DNA of 64,000 nt, from NCBI RefSeq assembly GCF_003952185.1, contig NZ_RXFS01000003.1, forward strand, positions 558,001 through 622,000, read 5' to 3'. Position numbers and translations under genes: made by a program. Of the stretch, positions 44,036-54,963 are shown piece after piece. This DNA comes from Variovorax sp. 679. GTDB taxonomy: Bacteria > Pseudomonadota > Gammaproteobacteria > Burkholderiales > Burkholderiaceae_C. The first letter of the stretch is position 1, and every line of letters begins with the position of its first letter. The notes beneath the pieces are model-generated. The model made no database searches and was not told where the DNA came from. It was given only the letters and a program-made list of their open reading frames with translations.

Positions 44036-44100
44036 CGTTTCGCGGATCAGGGCTCGCCCTTGTTTGAGCGAAGCGAGTTTGGGCGAGCCCCCGCGAAACG
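44036..44100. repeat. Large imperfect inverted repeat (intergenic)
   Basis: CGTTTCGCGG (44036-44045) and GGGCTCGCCC (44050-44059) pair with GGGCGAGCCC (44081-44090) and CCGCGAAACG (44091-44100), with a 4-base bulge on the left and a 21-base loop. It is part of the 272-base gap between the SDR gene and thiC. Confidence 0.8.
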
Positions 44101-44165
44101 CGAGCACCGCAGGTTGCCCGCAGCGAAGCGGAGGGACGCAGACAGTGGGGTCGCCTTTTCTTTGC

Positions 44166-44198
44166 CTACTTTCTTTTGGCGAAGCAAAAGAAAGCAGG
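44166..44198. repeat. Hairpin repeat (ACTTTCTTTTG / CAAAAGAAAGC type), possible thiC terminator
   Basis: CCTACTTTCTTTTG (44165/44166-44178) and CAAAAGAAAGCAGG (44185-44198) form a 13-bp stem with one mismatch and a 6-base loop GCGAAG. Such modules are widespread in Comamonadaceae genomes as intergenic repeats. It is 39 bases beyond the thiC stop on the minus strand and could end its transcript. Confidence 0.6.
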
Positions 44199-44236
44199 TC
44201 GCCCGCCGGGGCGAGTCCCGGCCCCGGAAAGCAATC

Positions 44237-46312
<2,076 letters not shown>

Positions 46313-46357
46313 GGGCCGATTGTGCGAGCCCCGGCCCGGCGCGTCAACCCGGGGTTG

Positions 46358-46777
46358 TTACTGCAGGTCGCCGTCGAGGTAGTACCAGCGCCCGTCTTCG
46401 CGCACGAAGCGGCTGCGCTCGTGCAGGCGCGTGGCGGCGCCCGAGGGGCCGCGCTGGCGCGCGACGAACTCGACTTCGGCGTGGTCCGCATCGAGCACCG
46501 AGCGCGAGCGGACGTCGAGCCCCAGCCACTTGACGCCCGGCTCGAACTCGACGGAAGCCGGCCGTTTCGACGCATGCCAGGTGGCGAGCAGGTATTCGCC
46601 GCGCTCCAGCACGAAGGCCGAATAGCGCGAGCGCATCAGCGATTCGGCGTCGGGTGCGGGGGTGTTGTCGAAATCGTCGAGATAGCGGCCACAGCACAGG
46701 GCGTAGGCAATGGGCTTGTCGCGGCGGTCGGTTCGGCCGCAGGGGCAAGGCCCGGTAGGGGGATCGATGGCACTCAT
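46358..46777 (-). CDS. YchJ/UPF0225-type SEC-C/zinc-binding protein
   Basis: 139 aa. The N-terminus CPCGRT...YALCCGRY has the Cys-rich zinc motif of the YchJ (UPF0225) family and LMRSRYSAFV is the usual block after it. It lies on the same strand as thiC, with the riboswitch downstream of it. Function in this organism unknown; the family fold is NTF2-like (YchJ M-domain). Confidence 0.88.
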   Translation of the reverse strand: MSAIDPPTGPCPCGRTDRRDKPIAYALCCGRYLDDFDNTPAPDAESLMRSRYSAFVLERGEYLLATWHASKRPASVEFEPGVKWLGLDVRSRSVLDADHAEVEFVARQRGPSGAATRLHERSRFVREDGRWYYLDGDLQ

Positions 46778-46833
46778 GAAGACCGCTATTGGAACACCTC
46801 GCGGCCCGGGTGCCGACAGGGCAAGCCCCGAGG

Positions 46834-48657
46834 CTAGGAAGGCCGGCTCGCGGCGATGGCTTCCTGAAGGGCCTGCGCGCCAGCCGGCTTGTAGATCAGC
46901 GCATAGCCCGCGCGCTCGACTTCGGCCCGCGTCGCATGCGCGGTCTCGCCGGTGAGGACGACCACGTTGCGCGCCTTGCCGACCGCCTGCAGGGCCTGCG
47001 CCGCAGCCAGGCCGGAAAGCCCGCTGCCCAGCCGCAGGTCGCTCAGCATCAGGTCGAACACGCCGCCGTGCTGCAGGGCTTCGCGCGGATTCGAGGCCAG
47101 CGCGACCTCGTGGCCCCAGCCGGTCAGCAGCGAGCGCATGGCTTCGCGCACGGGCTGCTCGTCGTCCAGCACGAGGATGCGGATCGGCGCCAGGGCCGTG
47201 CCGGCGGCGGGCCCGGCCGGCTCCTCGTCGGCGAGCGCGATCCGATCGGCCGACACGACCGCCTCCTCCAGCACCAGCGAGAAGGTGCTTCCACGCCCCG
47301 GCGCCGTGCGCACCTGGATGTTCGAGCCCATCGCCTGCGCCATGCTCGCCACCAGCGACAGGCCCAGCCCGAGGCCCCTGCTTCGGTCGCGGCCAGGGTT
47401 GTCGACCTGGAAGAACTCCTCGAACACATGCGCCTGGTGCCGGGCCTCGATGCCCACGCCCGAGTCGCGAACCTCGATGCGCCACGCCGCGGACGCACCA
47501 CCGGACGAAGACTGCAGCCGGCGCGCGAAGACGAAGACCGTGCCCGACGGCGTGTACTTGATGGCGTTGTCCACGAGATTGCCCAGCAGCCGCGCGAGCA
47601 TGCGCGCATCGGCGCGCACCACGGCCTCTGTCGGGCGAATGCGCAGGGCCAACCCCTTGGCATCGGCCAGAGCGGCGAAACGACCGTTGAGTGCCTCGAA
47701 GACCGGGTCCAGCTGTACCGCCTCCAGCCGCACCGGGGCCACGCCGCCGTCGAGCTGTGCGATGTCGAGCAGGGCATCGACCGAACCGCGCAGCGCATCG
47801 ACGCTGTCGCGCATGAAGCGCAGGTTGTCGGCGCTCGGTGCGCTGCGGGTGTTGAGCGCGTCGACGAAGATCGCCAGCGCATGCATCGGCTGGCGCAGGT
47901 CGTGGTTGGCGGCCGCGAAGATGCGCGCGCGCTGCGCCGCGAGCTGGGCCACGTGATCGAGCTGGCGGGCGAGCGCATCGGCCAGCCGCGCGTTCTCGAA
48001 GCCGTGCTCGATGGAGCGCACGATCAGCCGGTTCTGCTTGCGCGCGTAATAGAGCGCCGCGAACATCTGCGACACCACCAGGCAGCCCATGAGGATGGTC
48101 ACGCTGCCCGGCTCCACCACCAGCCGCAGCGCCATGCCGAGGAACATCGGCACGCTGAAGCACAGCGCGGCGAGCCACCATTGCGCGAGCGCCGCGATGA
48201 CGACGCTGGAAACACCGCTGATGAAGAAGTACATCAGCAGGATCAGCGTGAGGTTGTCGTGCGGAAAGAAGAGCCACGGTGCCAGCCCCCAGACCAGCCC
48301 CGGCACCAGCATGCGCACTTCGAGCCGGCGCCGCATGCGCACCGCGTTGCCAACGTCGATGCTGGCGGGGTCGAAGCGACGCAGGTGGCGGTGCCGTTGC
48401 CACTGCGAGGTATGCACCAGCAGCCCCCACACCAGCGCGCCCAGGTTGTGCGTGAGCACGAGAAAGGTGATCCAGAAGATGGCGGCGACGCTGGCCGCCA
48501 TGAGCGGCGTGTCGTAGGTGTCGTCCACATAGGCCCGCGCGAGGCTCTGGTCGACCAGCGGATTGGGGTTGGGCGACTCGACCCAGTAGTCGCGCAGGCG
48601 CTGCAACATCGCCGCCGGAAAAGGCGCGCGGGTGGAGCTGGGGGAAGGCGACTGCAT
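46834..48657 (-). CDS. Hybrid sensor histidine kinase/response regulator
   Basis: 607 aa from the ATG at 48657. The N-terminal part has about five hydrophobic segments, so it is membrane bound without a large periplasmic domain. The kinase core has AAANHDLRQPMHALAIF (H box with NHDLRQP), NLVDNAIKYTPSG, RDSGVGI and LGLGLSLV. The C-terminal receiver domain has LVLDDEQPVREA and FDLMLSDLRLGSG with the phospho-acceptor Asp. NHDLRQP-type kinases with a C-terminal receiver often work with LuxR/FixJ regulators; a LuxR-type gene is divergently transcribed 134 bases away. Confidence 0.92.
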   Translation of the reverse strand: MQSPSPSSTRAPFPAAMLQRLRDYWVESPNPNPLVDQSLARAYVDDTYDTPLMAASVAAIFWITFLVLTHNLGALVWGLLVHTSQWQRHRHLRRFDPASIDVGNAVRMRRRLEVRMLVPGLVWGLAPWLFFPHDNLTLILLMYFFISGVSSVVIAALAQWWLAALCFSVPMFLGMALRLVVEPGSVTILMGCLVVSQMFAALYYARKQNRLIVRSIEHGFENARLADALARQLDHVAQLAAQRARIFAAANHDLRQPMHALAIFVDALNTRSAPSADNLRFMRDSVDALRGSVDALLDIAQLDGGVAPVRLEAVQLDPVFEALNGRFAALADAKGLALRIRPTEAVVRADARMLARLLGNLVDNAIKYTPSGTVFVFARRLQSSSGGASAAWRIEVRDSGVGIEARHQAHVFEEFFQVDNPGRDRSRGLGLGLSLVASMAQAMGSNIQVRTAPGRGSTFSLVLEEAVVSADRIALADEEPAGPAAGTALAPIRILVLDDEQPVREAMRSLLTGWGHEVALASNPREALQHGGVFDLMLSDLRLGSGLSGLAAAQALQAVGKARNVVVLTGETAHATRAEVERAGYALIYKPAGAQALQEAIAASRPS

Positions 48658-48791
48658 TGGCGGACAGGAAACCGGCGCCCGATTTTGCGCGCATTGCGGA
48701 TGGCTCGTTCGTGCGCGCCCGCGGACATCCACTCTTGGCGCGGCGCTTGCTAAACGTTAGCGTTACAACGGCCCCATCGAGAAAGTCGGCG

Positions 48792-49550
48792 ATGTACCTC
48801 ACAGCCCCTGAACAGCAGGCCCTGCGCGGCGTTTTTGCGCTGCTGGCCGAAGACGACCGAGACGAGCGCAAGATCCGCGAGCGCCTGGGCTGGGCGCTGC
48901 TCGACCTGTTGCACGCGGACCAGTTCGCCTCGTTCGTGTGGGACGCCGAAAGCGGCAGCTTCGGCGCGCGCGTCGCGCTGCACATGGACCCGGCGAACCT
49001 CGACAGCTACGCGCAGTGGCACCAGCACCATGACCCGATCACCTTCGTGCTGCAGTCGCACCGCCGCGCCACGCGCGTGACCGAGGTGATGCCGCAGCGC
49101 GAGCTGATGCGCACCCCGTTCTTCAACGACTTCCTCGCGCGCGACGGGCTGCACTGGGGCATGAACCTGCATGCGTTCGAGGGCGATCGCGCGCTGGGCG
49201 ACCTGCGCATCTGGCGCCGCAAGGGGCGCGGCGACTTCGGCGATCACGAGAAGGCGCTGCTGGACCTGATCGAGCCCGCGTTCATCGGGGCGCTTCAGAG
49301 GGCGCAGCGCGTGGCGTCGGCCGCATTGCCCTCGCCGGCCGGCGCGCACGACGCCACATGGACATCGCTGAGCGCACGCGAACAGGAAGTGGCGCGTTGC
49401 GTGCGCGAAGGGCTCACCGACAAGGAGATCGCGCGACGCATGGCGGTGAGCGTGCCCACCGTACGCACCTACCTGCGCCGCATCTTCGACAAGCTGGGCA
49501 TCGAGCGCCGTTCGGCTCTGGCTGGCCGGACCATGCCGGCCGCGCGCTGA
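48792..49550 (+). CDS. LuxR-family transcriptional regulator
   Basis: 252 aa. The C-terminal HTH (about residues 185-240) has LSAREQEVARCVREGLTDKEIARRMAVSVPTVRTYLRRIF. The N-terminal 170 residues show no receiver domain and no clear autoinducer-binding pattern; they may be a GAF-like sensor. It is divergent from the hybrid kinase. The ATG at 48792 follows a GAGAAAG; a longer frame reaches into the kinase gene's leader and is not supported. Confidence 0.85.
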   Translation: MYLTAPEQQALRGVFALLAEDDRDERKIRERLGWALLDLLHADQFASFVWDAESGSFGARVALHMDPANLDSYAQWHQHHDPITFVLQSHRRATRVTEVMPQRELMRTPFFNDFLARDGLHWGMNLHAFEGDRALGDLRIWRRKGRGDFGDHEKALLDLIEPAFIGALQRAQRVASAALPSPAGAHDATWTSLSAREQEVARCVREGLTDKEIARRMAVSVPTVRTYLRRIFDKLGIERRSALAGRTMPAAR

Positions 49551-49564
49551 CGCCTGCCGACCAG

Positions 49565-51085
49565 TTACTTCGGCGCCGGCAGGCGGCCCAGCACCTGCTC
49601 CACTGCAAGTCCCAAGGCCAGCAGCCGGCGATCGCTGCCGGCCGGCCCGTCCAGCTCCAGCCCCACCGGCAGGCCCGTCGTCGCGCCGAGGCCAGAGGGC
49701 AGCTGCACGCCCGGAATGCCGGCGTTGCTGCCGGGATCGGTGTTCTGGATCAGGGCGCCGAAGTTCTCGGGACTGCTGGCCTCGGGTGCGGCTGCCAGCG
49801 CCACGCGCGGCACCGTCGGGAACACCAGCGCGTCGAGCCTGTTCTTCGTGAAGGTGTCGCGGTAGAGCTTCTGCAGCGCGGGGCGCGCGACGCGCATCGC
49901 GTTGTCGTAGACCGGCTTCGCGTCGACCACGCCATTCGGCGCTGGCAGCTTGCGCGGAATCACGAAGGCCTCGAAGGTGCCCTTGACGTCGGGGCTGGCG
50001 ATGCCTGCGGTGAGCTGCGCGATGTCGATGCCGGTGCGGTACTTCGCAAGGTAGGCCACCATGTCGTCGTTCGCCTCGTAGAGCGCAAGCGGGAAGCCGA
50101 CCGCGCCGTTGAGCTCCATCAGCTTCGGCATCTCCACATCCACCAGCGTGACGCCGGCTGCACGCAGCTTGGCGAGCGCTGCGTCGGTGGCGGCGCGGGT
50201 GTCGGCGTCGAGATTCGCGAGGAAGGCTGGTACCACGCCCAGACGCACGCGCTTCAGGTTGGCGGGCTTCGGAGGCTTGCCGCCGGCGATGACGCTGTCG
50301 AGCAACGCCACGTCGGCCATCGACTGCGCCATCGGCCCGGCGGTGTCGCGCGTGTGCGAGATCGGCGCGATGCCCTGCTGCGGATAGCGCCCCATCGAGG
50401 GACGCAGCGACGCGCAGCCGTTGAACGCGCAGGGAATGCGCACCGAGCCGCCCGTGTCTGTGCCCAGCGCGGCCGGCGCCATGCGCGCGCCAAGGGCCGT
50501 GCCGTTGCCCGAGGACGAGCCGCCGGCGACGCGGGTCGCGTCGTAGGCGTTGCGCACGCCCACGTCGGGCCCGCTGTGGAAGCCGGGGTTGTAGCCGGTG
50601 ACACCGAAAGCCAGCTCGTGCATGTTCGTCTTGCCGAGGATGACGGCGCCGGCGGCGCGCAGCTTGGCGACCACCGGAGCGTCTGCGGCAGGCACGAAGC
50701 CCTTGAGCGCAGGCGAGCCGGCTGTGGCGGGCAGGCCCTGCACCTGGATGTTGTCCTTGATGGCCACGGGCAGCCCCGCCAGCGGCTTGCAGGTGCCGCC
50801 GCGCTTGCGCAACGCATCGGCGGCTCGCGCCTGCTTCAGGGCTCCGGCCTCGTCGAGAGCGATGAATGCATTGAGGTTCGCCTTCGCCTTGGCCTGCGCT
50901 ATGTAGGCCTCCGTCAGCTGCTCGCTTGTGAGCGTGCCTGCGCACAGCTGACGCATGGCCTCCGTCGCTGTCAGCGTCGCGATGTCGGGCGCCGCCGACT
51001 GGGCCTGGGCGGAAAAGGCGAGCGCGACGACGAATGGCAGAAGGGCCAGCCGCGCGGCAAGGGGAACGGATTTCTGGATGATCAT
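49565..51085 (-). CDS. Exported amidase (amidase-signature family)
   Basis: 506 aa. A signal peptide is visible (LLPFVVALAFSAQAQ, about residues 13-28). The amidase signature Ser-cisSer-Lys triad is in VAIKDNIQ (Lys), AGGSSSGNG (Ser) and GTDTGGSVRIPC. The ATG at 51085 has GGAGG in front; an open frame 10 codons longer lacks support. It is probably a periplasmic amide hydrolase acting on an aromatic or aliphatic amide, or a peptide amide; the substrate is unknown. It is convergent with the LuxR-type gene. Confidence 0.9.
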   Translation of the reverse strand: MIIQKSVPLAARLALLPFVVALAFSAQAQSAAPDIATLTATEAMRQLCAGTLTSEQLTEAYIAQAKAKANLNAFIALDEAGALKQARAADALRKRGGTCKPLAGLPVAIKDNIQVQGLPATAGSPALKGFVPAADAPVVAKLRAAGAVILGKTNMHELAFGVTGYNPGFHSGPDVGVRNAYDATRVAGGSSSGNGTALGARMAPAALGTDTGGSVRIPCAFNGCASLRPSMGRYPQQGIAPISHTRDTAGPMAQSMADVALLDSVIAGGKPPKPANLKRVRLGVVPAFLANLDADTRAATDAALAKLRAAGVTLVDVEMPKLMELNGAVGFPLALYEANDDMVAYLAKYRTGIDIAQLTAGIASPDVKGTFEAFVIPRKLPAPNGVVDAKPVYDNAMRVARPALQKLYRDTFTKNRLDALVFPTVPRVALAAAPEASSPENFGALIQNTDPGSNAGIPGVQLPSGLGATTGLPVGLELDGPAGSDRRLLALGLAVEQVLGRLPAPK

Positions 51086-51180
51086 GACAAGAGCCTCCGG
51101 GAGAGAGGCGGCCATGGTGCGCCGACGCGCGATGCCTGTCTGTCATCCAAACCGATGACAGGCAGGAACGGATCGCCGCC

Positions 51181-52056
51181 CTACCGGAACATCACCCACT
51201 CGGGCCGCATGTTGAAGCGCACCGGCAGGATGCTCACGCCGAGCCCGCTGGTCACGTACATGCGCCTGCCCTTGTGGGTGATCCAGCCGTAGGCCCATTC
51301 GCGCGGGGCCGCGCCCGGAACGATCAGTGCCCCGAGCCCCGGCAGGCTGACCTGCCCGCCGTGCGTGTGCGATGCCACCACCAGCCCCCGCGTGCGCGGC
51401 ATGGTCGCGAAGCTGAAGGGGTCGTGCATCATGACCAGAGTCGCCGCGCCGGGCGGCACGCCGGCCAGCGCCCGCATGGGCTCCGAATGACCGGTCGAGT
51501 GGTCGCCGATGCCGACCACCCAGATGTCGTGCCCCGGCAGGCGCATCGAGGCGTTCTCAAGCACACGGATGCCCTGTGCGCTCATCGCCTTGGCTGTGCG
51601 CTCGCCGCCATGCCACCAGTCGTGGTTGCCGAGCACCGCGTACACGCCCTGAGGCGCCTTGAGACGGCCGAGCACGGCGGCCATGTCCTCGATGGGCAGT
51701 GGTTCGTCGTCGCCCGAACCCGCCAGGAAGTCACCGGGCAGCAGCACCACGTCGGGCTGCGCGGCATTGATCTCGTCGACGATGCGCGCGGCTCGCTCGA
51801 CGCTGGTGATACGCCATGCGGAGCGCGTGGTGAGGTGCCAGTCGCCCGCCACAGCGACCTTGAGGCCCGCAGGTGCAGTCCATTCCGCCGAGCCCAGTGG
51901 CTCTACGCGCGCCGCAACCCAGCGCGGCTCGATGACGAAGCCCCAGACCGCAAGCGCCGCCAGCATGAGTGCCGTGGCGATCCAGCCCCAGCGGCGCCCG
52001 CGGTGTGCGCTCACGCCGGCGCGCGTTGGATCAACGCCATTAGGGAGTTCGATCAA
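51181..52056 (-). CDS. Membrane-anchored metallophosphoesterase
   Basis: 291 aa. One membrane helix (about 26-43) precedes the calcineurin-like domain: AVAGDWHL, LLPGDFLAG, LGNHDWWHGG, MMHDPFSF and ASHTHGGQ give the five metal-binding motifs. The family includes UDP-2,3-diacylglucosamine and lipid phosphatases. The start is uncertain: a TTG at 52056 with a TAGGG-like RBS and five bases after the preceding stop, or a GTG at 52014. Confidence 0.85.
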   Translation of the reverse strand: MIELPNGVDPTRAGVSAHRGRRWGWIATALMLAALAVWGFVIEPRWVAARVEPLGSAEWTAPAGLKVAVAGDWHLTTRSAWRITSVERAARIVDEINAAQPDVVLLPGDFLAGSGDDEPLPIEDMAAVLGRLKAPQGVYAVLGNHDWWHGGERTAKAMSAQGIRVLENASMRLPGHDIWVVGIGDHSTGHSEPMRALAGVPPGAATLVMMHDPFSFATMPRTRGLVVASHTHGGQVSLPGLGALIVPGAAPREWAYGWITHKGRRMYVTSGLGVSILPVRFNMRPEWVMFR

Positions 52057-52061
52057 CGGCC

Positions 52062-52448
52062 CTACCGCTTGAAATAGGTCGCCACTTCATCAATGAACTG
52101 GCCAAACTTCCGGCACGGCGGGTCTCTGCGAGCCAAGCTTGCTTGCGCGGCCTTGCTTGCCATCCCCATGATCTCGAACAGGAGCTCATTCTGTTCCTTT
52201 TCCGTCGCCAGACCGCGCTTGACACCTTCGGCCCGCACAGTCTGGATCGTTCGCAGATAGAGAGGCTCGTGTGTGGCTTGCCATTTCGTGAGAAGGTTGC
52301 GGACCGGGAAATTTTGCTTCTCGCAGTAATCCGCGCTAAGCGTCGCAGCTTCGAAGTACAGAAGATTCTCTGTGGCTCCGGCAAAGGTCAACGCAAAACA
52401 AGAGGGCGAACTGGCAAGCAACGTGGCCAGTGCAAAAGAGGTTTTCAT
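52062..52448 (-). CDS. Small exported protein of unknown function
   Basis: 128 aa. The N-terminus MKTSFALATLLASSPSCFALTFAG is a signal peptide, with cleavage near Ala20. The rest is mainly helical, with three Cys and a C-terminal YFKR. No family is recognised. It lies 17 bases downstream of the acyl-CoA dehydrogenase and 5 bases before the metallophosphoesterase start, all on the minus strand. The ATG is the first Met in the open part; a longer frame continues into the acyl-CoA dehydrogenase as a shadow. Confidence 0.7.
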   Translation of the reverse strand: MKTSFALATLLASSPSCFALTFAGATENLLYFEAATLSADYCEKQNFPVRNLLTKWQATHEPLYLRTIQTVRAEGVKRGLATEKEQNELLFEIMGMASKAAQASLARRDPPCRKFGQFIDEVATYFKR

Positions 52449-52465
52449 CGACGCTGATTCATTGC

Positions 52466-53593
52466 CTAGATGGCGCGCTGGATCAACAGCTTCTGGATAT
52501 CCGAAGTGCCTTCGTAGATCTGGCACACGCGCACGTCGCGGTAGATGCGCTCCAGCGGGAAGTCGTTGACGTAGCCGTAGCCGCCCAGCGTCTGGATGGC
52601 CGCGCTGCACACGCGCTCGGCCATCTCGCTGGCGAAGAGCTTGGCCATGGCGGCCTCCTTCAGGCAGGGCCGGCCGGCATCGCGCAGGCTGGCTGCATGC
52701 CAGATGAGCTGGCGCGCGGCCTCGAGCTGCGTCGCGCATTCGGCAAGGCGGAAGCCCACGGCCTGCTGGTCGAAGATCGAACCGCCGAAGGCCTGGCGCT
52801 CCTTGGCATAGGCCAGTGCCACGTCGAATGCGCTGCGCGCCATGCCCACGCTCTGCGCGGCGATGCCGATGCGCCCGCCCTCGAGCGCGCCGAGCGCGAT
52901 CTTGTAGCCCTCGCCTTCCGCGCCGATCAGGTTCTCGCGCGGAATGCGGCAGCCGTCGAAGTTGATCTGCGCGGTGTCGCTGCTGTGCTGGCCCAGCTTG
53001 TCTTCGAGGCGCGCGACGTTGTAGCCGGGCGTGTCGGTGGGCACGATGAACGCGCTCATGCCACGCTTGCCTGCGCCCTTGTCGGTCACGGCGATCACGA
53101 TGGCCACCTGCCCGTTCTTGCCGCTGGTGATGAACTGCTTCACGCCGTCGATCACATAGCCGTCGCCGTCCTTGCGCGCCGTGGTGCGCAGGCTCGATGC
53201 ATCGCTGCCGGCCTGCGGCTCGGTGAGGCAGAAGGCGCCGAGCATCCGCCCCTGCGCCAGGGGCTCGAGCCACTGCTTCTTCTGCTGCGCGTTGCCGTAG
53301 CGCATGAGGATGGCGTTGACCGGGCAGTTGGTCACGCTGATGGCGGTGCTGGTGCCGCCGTCGCCGGCCGCGATTTCCTCCAGCACCAGCGCGAGCGTGA
53401 GGTAGTCGAGGCCGGCGCCGCCATGCTCCTCGGGCACGCAGATGCCGTAGGCGCCCAGCGCCGCGAGGCCCTGATGGGCTTCCTTGGGAAAGCTGTGCTC
53501 GCGGTCCCACTTCGGCGCGTTGGGCCAGAGTTCGGCTTGCGAGAAATCGCGCACCGCGTCGCGGATGGCTTCCTGGTCTGCGCTGAGCAGCAT
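52466..53593 (-). CDS. Acyl-CoA dehydrogenase
   Basis: 375 aa. The signatures GAFCLTEPQAGSDASSL and QTLGGYGYVNDFPLERIYRDVRV are present, and the C-terminal catalytic Glu is in IYEGTSDIQK. It oxidises a medium-, short- or branched-chain acyl-CoA with FAD. Neighbouring thiolase, AceK and the MerR regulator point to fatty acid or amino acid breakdown. Substrate chain length is not predictable by eye. Confidence 0.95.
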   Translation of the reverse strand: MLLSADQEAIRDAVRDFSQAELWPNAPKWDREHSFPKEAHQGLAALGAYGICVPEEHGGAGLDYLTLALVLEEIAAGDGGTSTAISVTNCPVNAILMRYGNAQQKKQWLEPLAQGRMLGAFCLTEPQAGSDASSLRTTARKDGDGYVIDGVKQFITSGKNGQVAIVIAVTDKGAGKRGMSAFIVPTDTPGYNVARLEDKLGQHSSDTAQINFDGCRIPRENLIGAEGEGYKIALGALEGGRIGIAAQSVGMARSAFDVALAYAKERQAFGGSIFDQQAVGFRLAECATQLEAARQLIWHAASLRDAGRPCLKEAAMAKLFASEMAERVCSAAIQTLGGYGYVNDFPLERIYRDVRVCQIYEGTSDIQKLLIQRAI

Positions 53594-53626
53594 GGCGTTG
53601 TCTCCTGTCTTTTCTTCTGTTCGTGC

Positions 53627-54874
53627 TTACTTGCCGGAACCCAGGTCCATGATGAGACGCGCTGCCATGTACAGGCGGCGCGGGATGGCGCTGATGTCCA
53701 CGTACTCGGCCTTGTCGCTGTGGTAGCCGAAGCCCGGCAGGCCCAGGCTTTCGATCACGGGCTTGCCGGAGAGCGCGGCATAGGCCGCGTCGGTGCCGCC
53801 GCCGGTGCGTTCTTCCACGCCGAGGTTGCCGCCGGCTTCCTTGTAGAAGGCCACGGCCTTGTCGACCAGCTTCTTGCCGCCTTCGCCCGCGTTGAAGGCC
53901 GGGCGGCCGCGCGTGACGATCACCTTGACGTCGGCCTCGGGCAGCTTCTTCTGCTGCGCGCGCTCTTCCAGCGTCTTCATGGCGGCGTCGAAGTCCTCGT
54001 TGCGCGCGTAGCGCACGTCGGCGTTCAGCGTCGCGCTGGCCGGGATGATGTTCGAGACATTGCCCGCCTTGGCGATGGTCCAGTTGAAGCGCAGGTTCTT
54101 CGACTTGTCGTCGATGTTCATCGTGCGCAGCACGAGGTCGGAGGCCTCGACCAGCGCGTTCACGCCCAGTTCGGGCGCCGCGCCCGCGTGCGATGCCTTG
54201 CCGGTGATGTTGACCTGCACGTAGGCGATGCCCGAGGTGCCGAGCGACAGCTTTTCGTCGCCGGCGCTGGTGGGCTCGAAGGAGAGCACGTAGTCGGCCA
54301 GCTTGGCTTCTTCCTGGATCAGGTCGCGCGAGCCGAAGGAGCCCTTTTCCTCGTCGGTGTTGAACAGCACGGTGATGGTGCCGTAGTCGCGCACGCCGTA
54401 GTCCTTCAGCAGCTTGAGCGTGTGCAGGATGACGGCGTTGCCGCCCTTGTCGTCGGCGATGCCGGGGCCATAGGCCTTGTCGCCCTCGACGCGGAACGGC
54501 GCCTTCGCGAGGATGCCCTTCAGGTACACGGTGTCCATGTGCGACATCAGCAGCAGGTTCTTGCCGCCGCGGCCCTTGATCTTGCCGACGATGTTGTCGC
54601 CCACCACGAGACCTGCCGACTTGCTGCGCGTGACGGTGAAGCCCAGGTTCTTCAGTTCGGCCTCGAGGAAGTTGCCGGCGGCGGCGATGCCCTCGGCGTC
54701 ACCGGTGCCGGTCTCGATGTTGACCAGCTTCTCCAGCGTCTTGATCACGGCCGGCTGCTCGTCGGTGGCAGCCTGGAACAGCACGTTGTCGCGCTTCTGG
54801 GCCAGGGCGGCGCTCGCGACGAAGGCGGTGGCCAGCACGGCGGCGATGGCTGTGCGGTGGATGGATGGGCGCAT
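53627..54874 (-). CDS. Exported glutamate carboxypeptidase, glucarpidase (CPG2) orthologue
   Basis: 415 aa, the length of the glucarpidase precursor. A signal peptide covers residues 1-22 (AFVASA, then ALAQKRDN). As far as I can recall the published CPG2 sequence, this protein matches it at almost every position. The zinc ligands fall at the same numbers: His112, Asp141, Glu176, Glu200 and His385, with the catalytic base Glu175. It hydrolyses C-terminal glutamate from folates and their analogues in the periplasm. The ATG at 54874 is the published start. It lies 33 bases downstream of the acyl-CoA dehydrogenase. Confidence 0.97.
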   Translation of the reverse strand: MRPSIHRTAIAAVLATAFVASAALAQKRDNVLFQAATDEQPAVIKTLEKLVNIETGTGDAEGIAAAGNFLEAELKNLGFTVTRSKSAGLVVGDNIVGKIKGRGGKNLLLMSHMDTVYLKGILAKAPFRVEGDKAYGPGIADDKGGNAVILHTLKLLKDYGVRDYGTITVLFNTDEEKGSFGSRDLIQEEAKLADYVLSFEPTSAGDEKLSLGTSGIAYVQVNITGKASHAGAAPELGVNALVEASDLVLRTMNIDDKSKNLRFNWTIAKAGNVSNIIPASATLNADVRYARNEDFDAAMKTLEERAQQKKLPEADVKVIVTRGRPAFNAGEGGKKLVDKAVAFYKEAGGNLGVEERTGGGTDAAYAALSGKPVIESLGLPGFGYHSDKAEYVDISAIPRRLYMAARLIMDLGSGK

Positions 54875-54963
54875 GAAATCTCCTGCTCTACGCATTGTTC
54901 GTTCGGGTTGTCTGAATGAAAAAACTGGTGAACGCCTCTCCCCGGCGTTCCCAGCCGTTGCTC

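Noticed and set aside
48657..48791. 45-residue N-terminal extension of the LuxR-type regulator
   Set aside because: The open frame reaches into the divergent leader of the kinase gene and no conserved motif begins there; the ATG at 48792 has a better site.
52430..54919. 829-codon open frame on the plus strand
   Set aside because: It is antisense to the acyl-CoA dehydrogenase and glucarpidase genes, both of which are certain.
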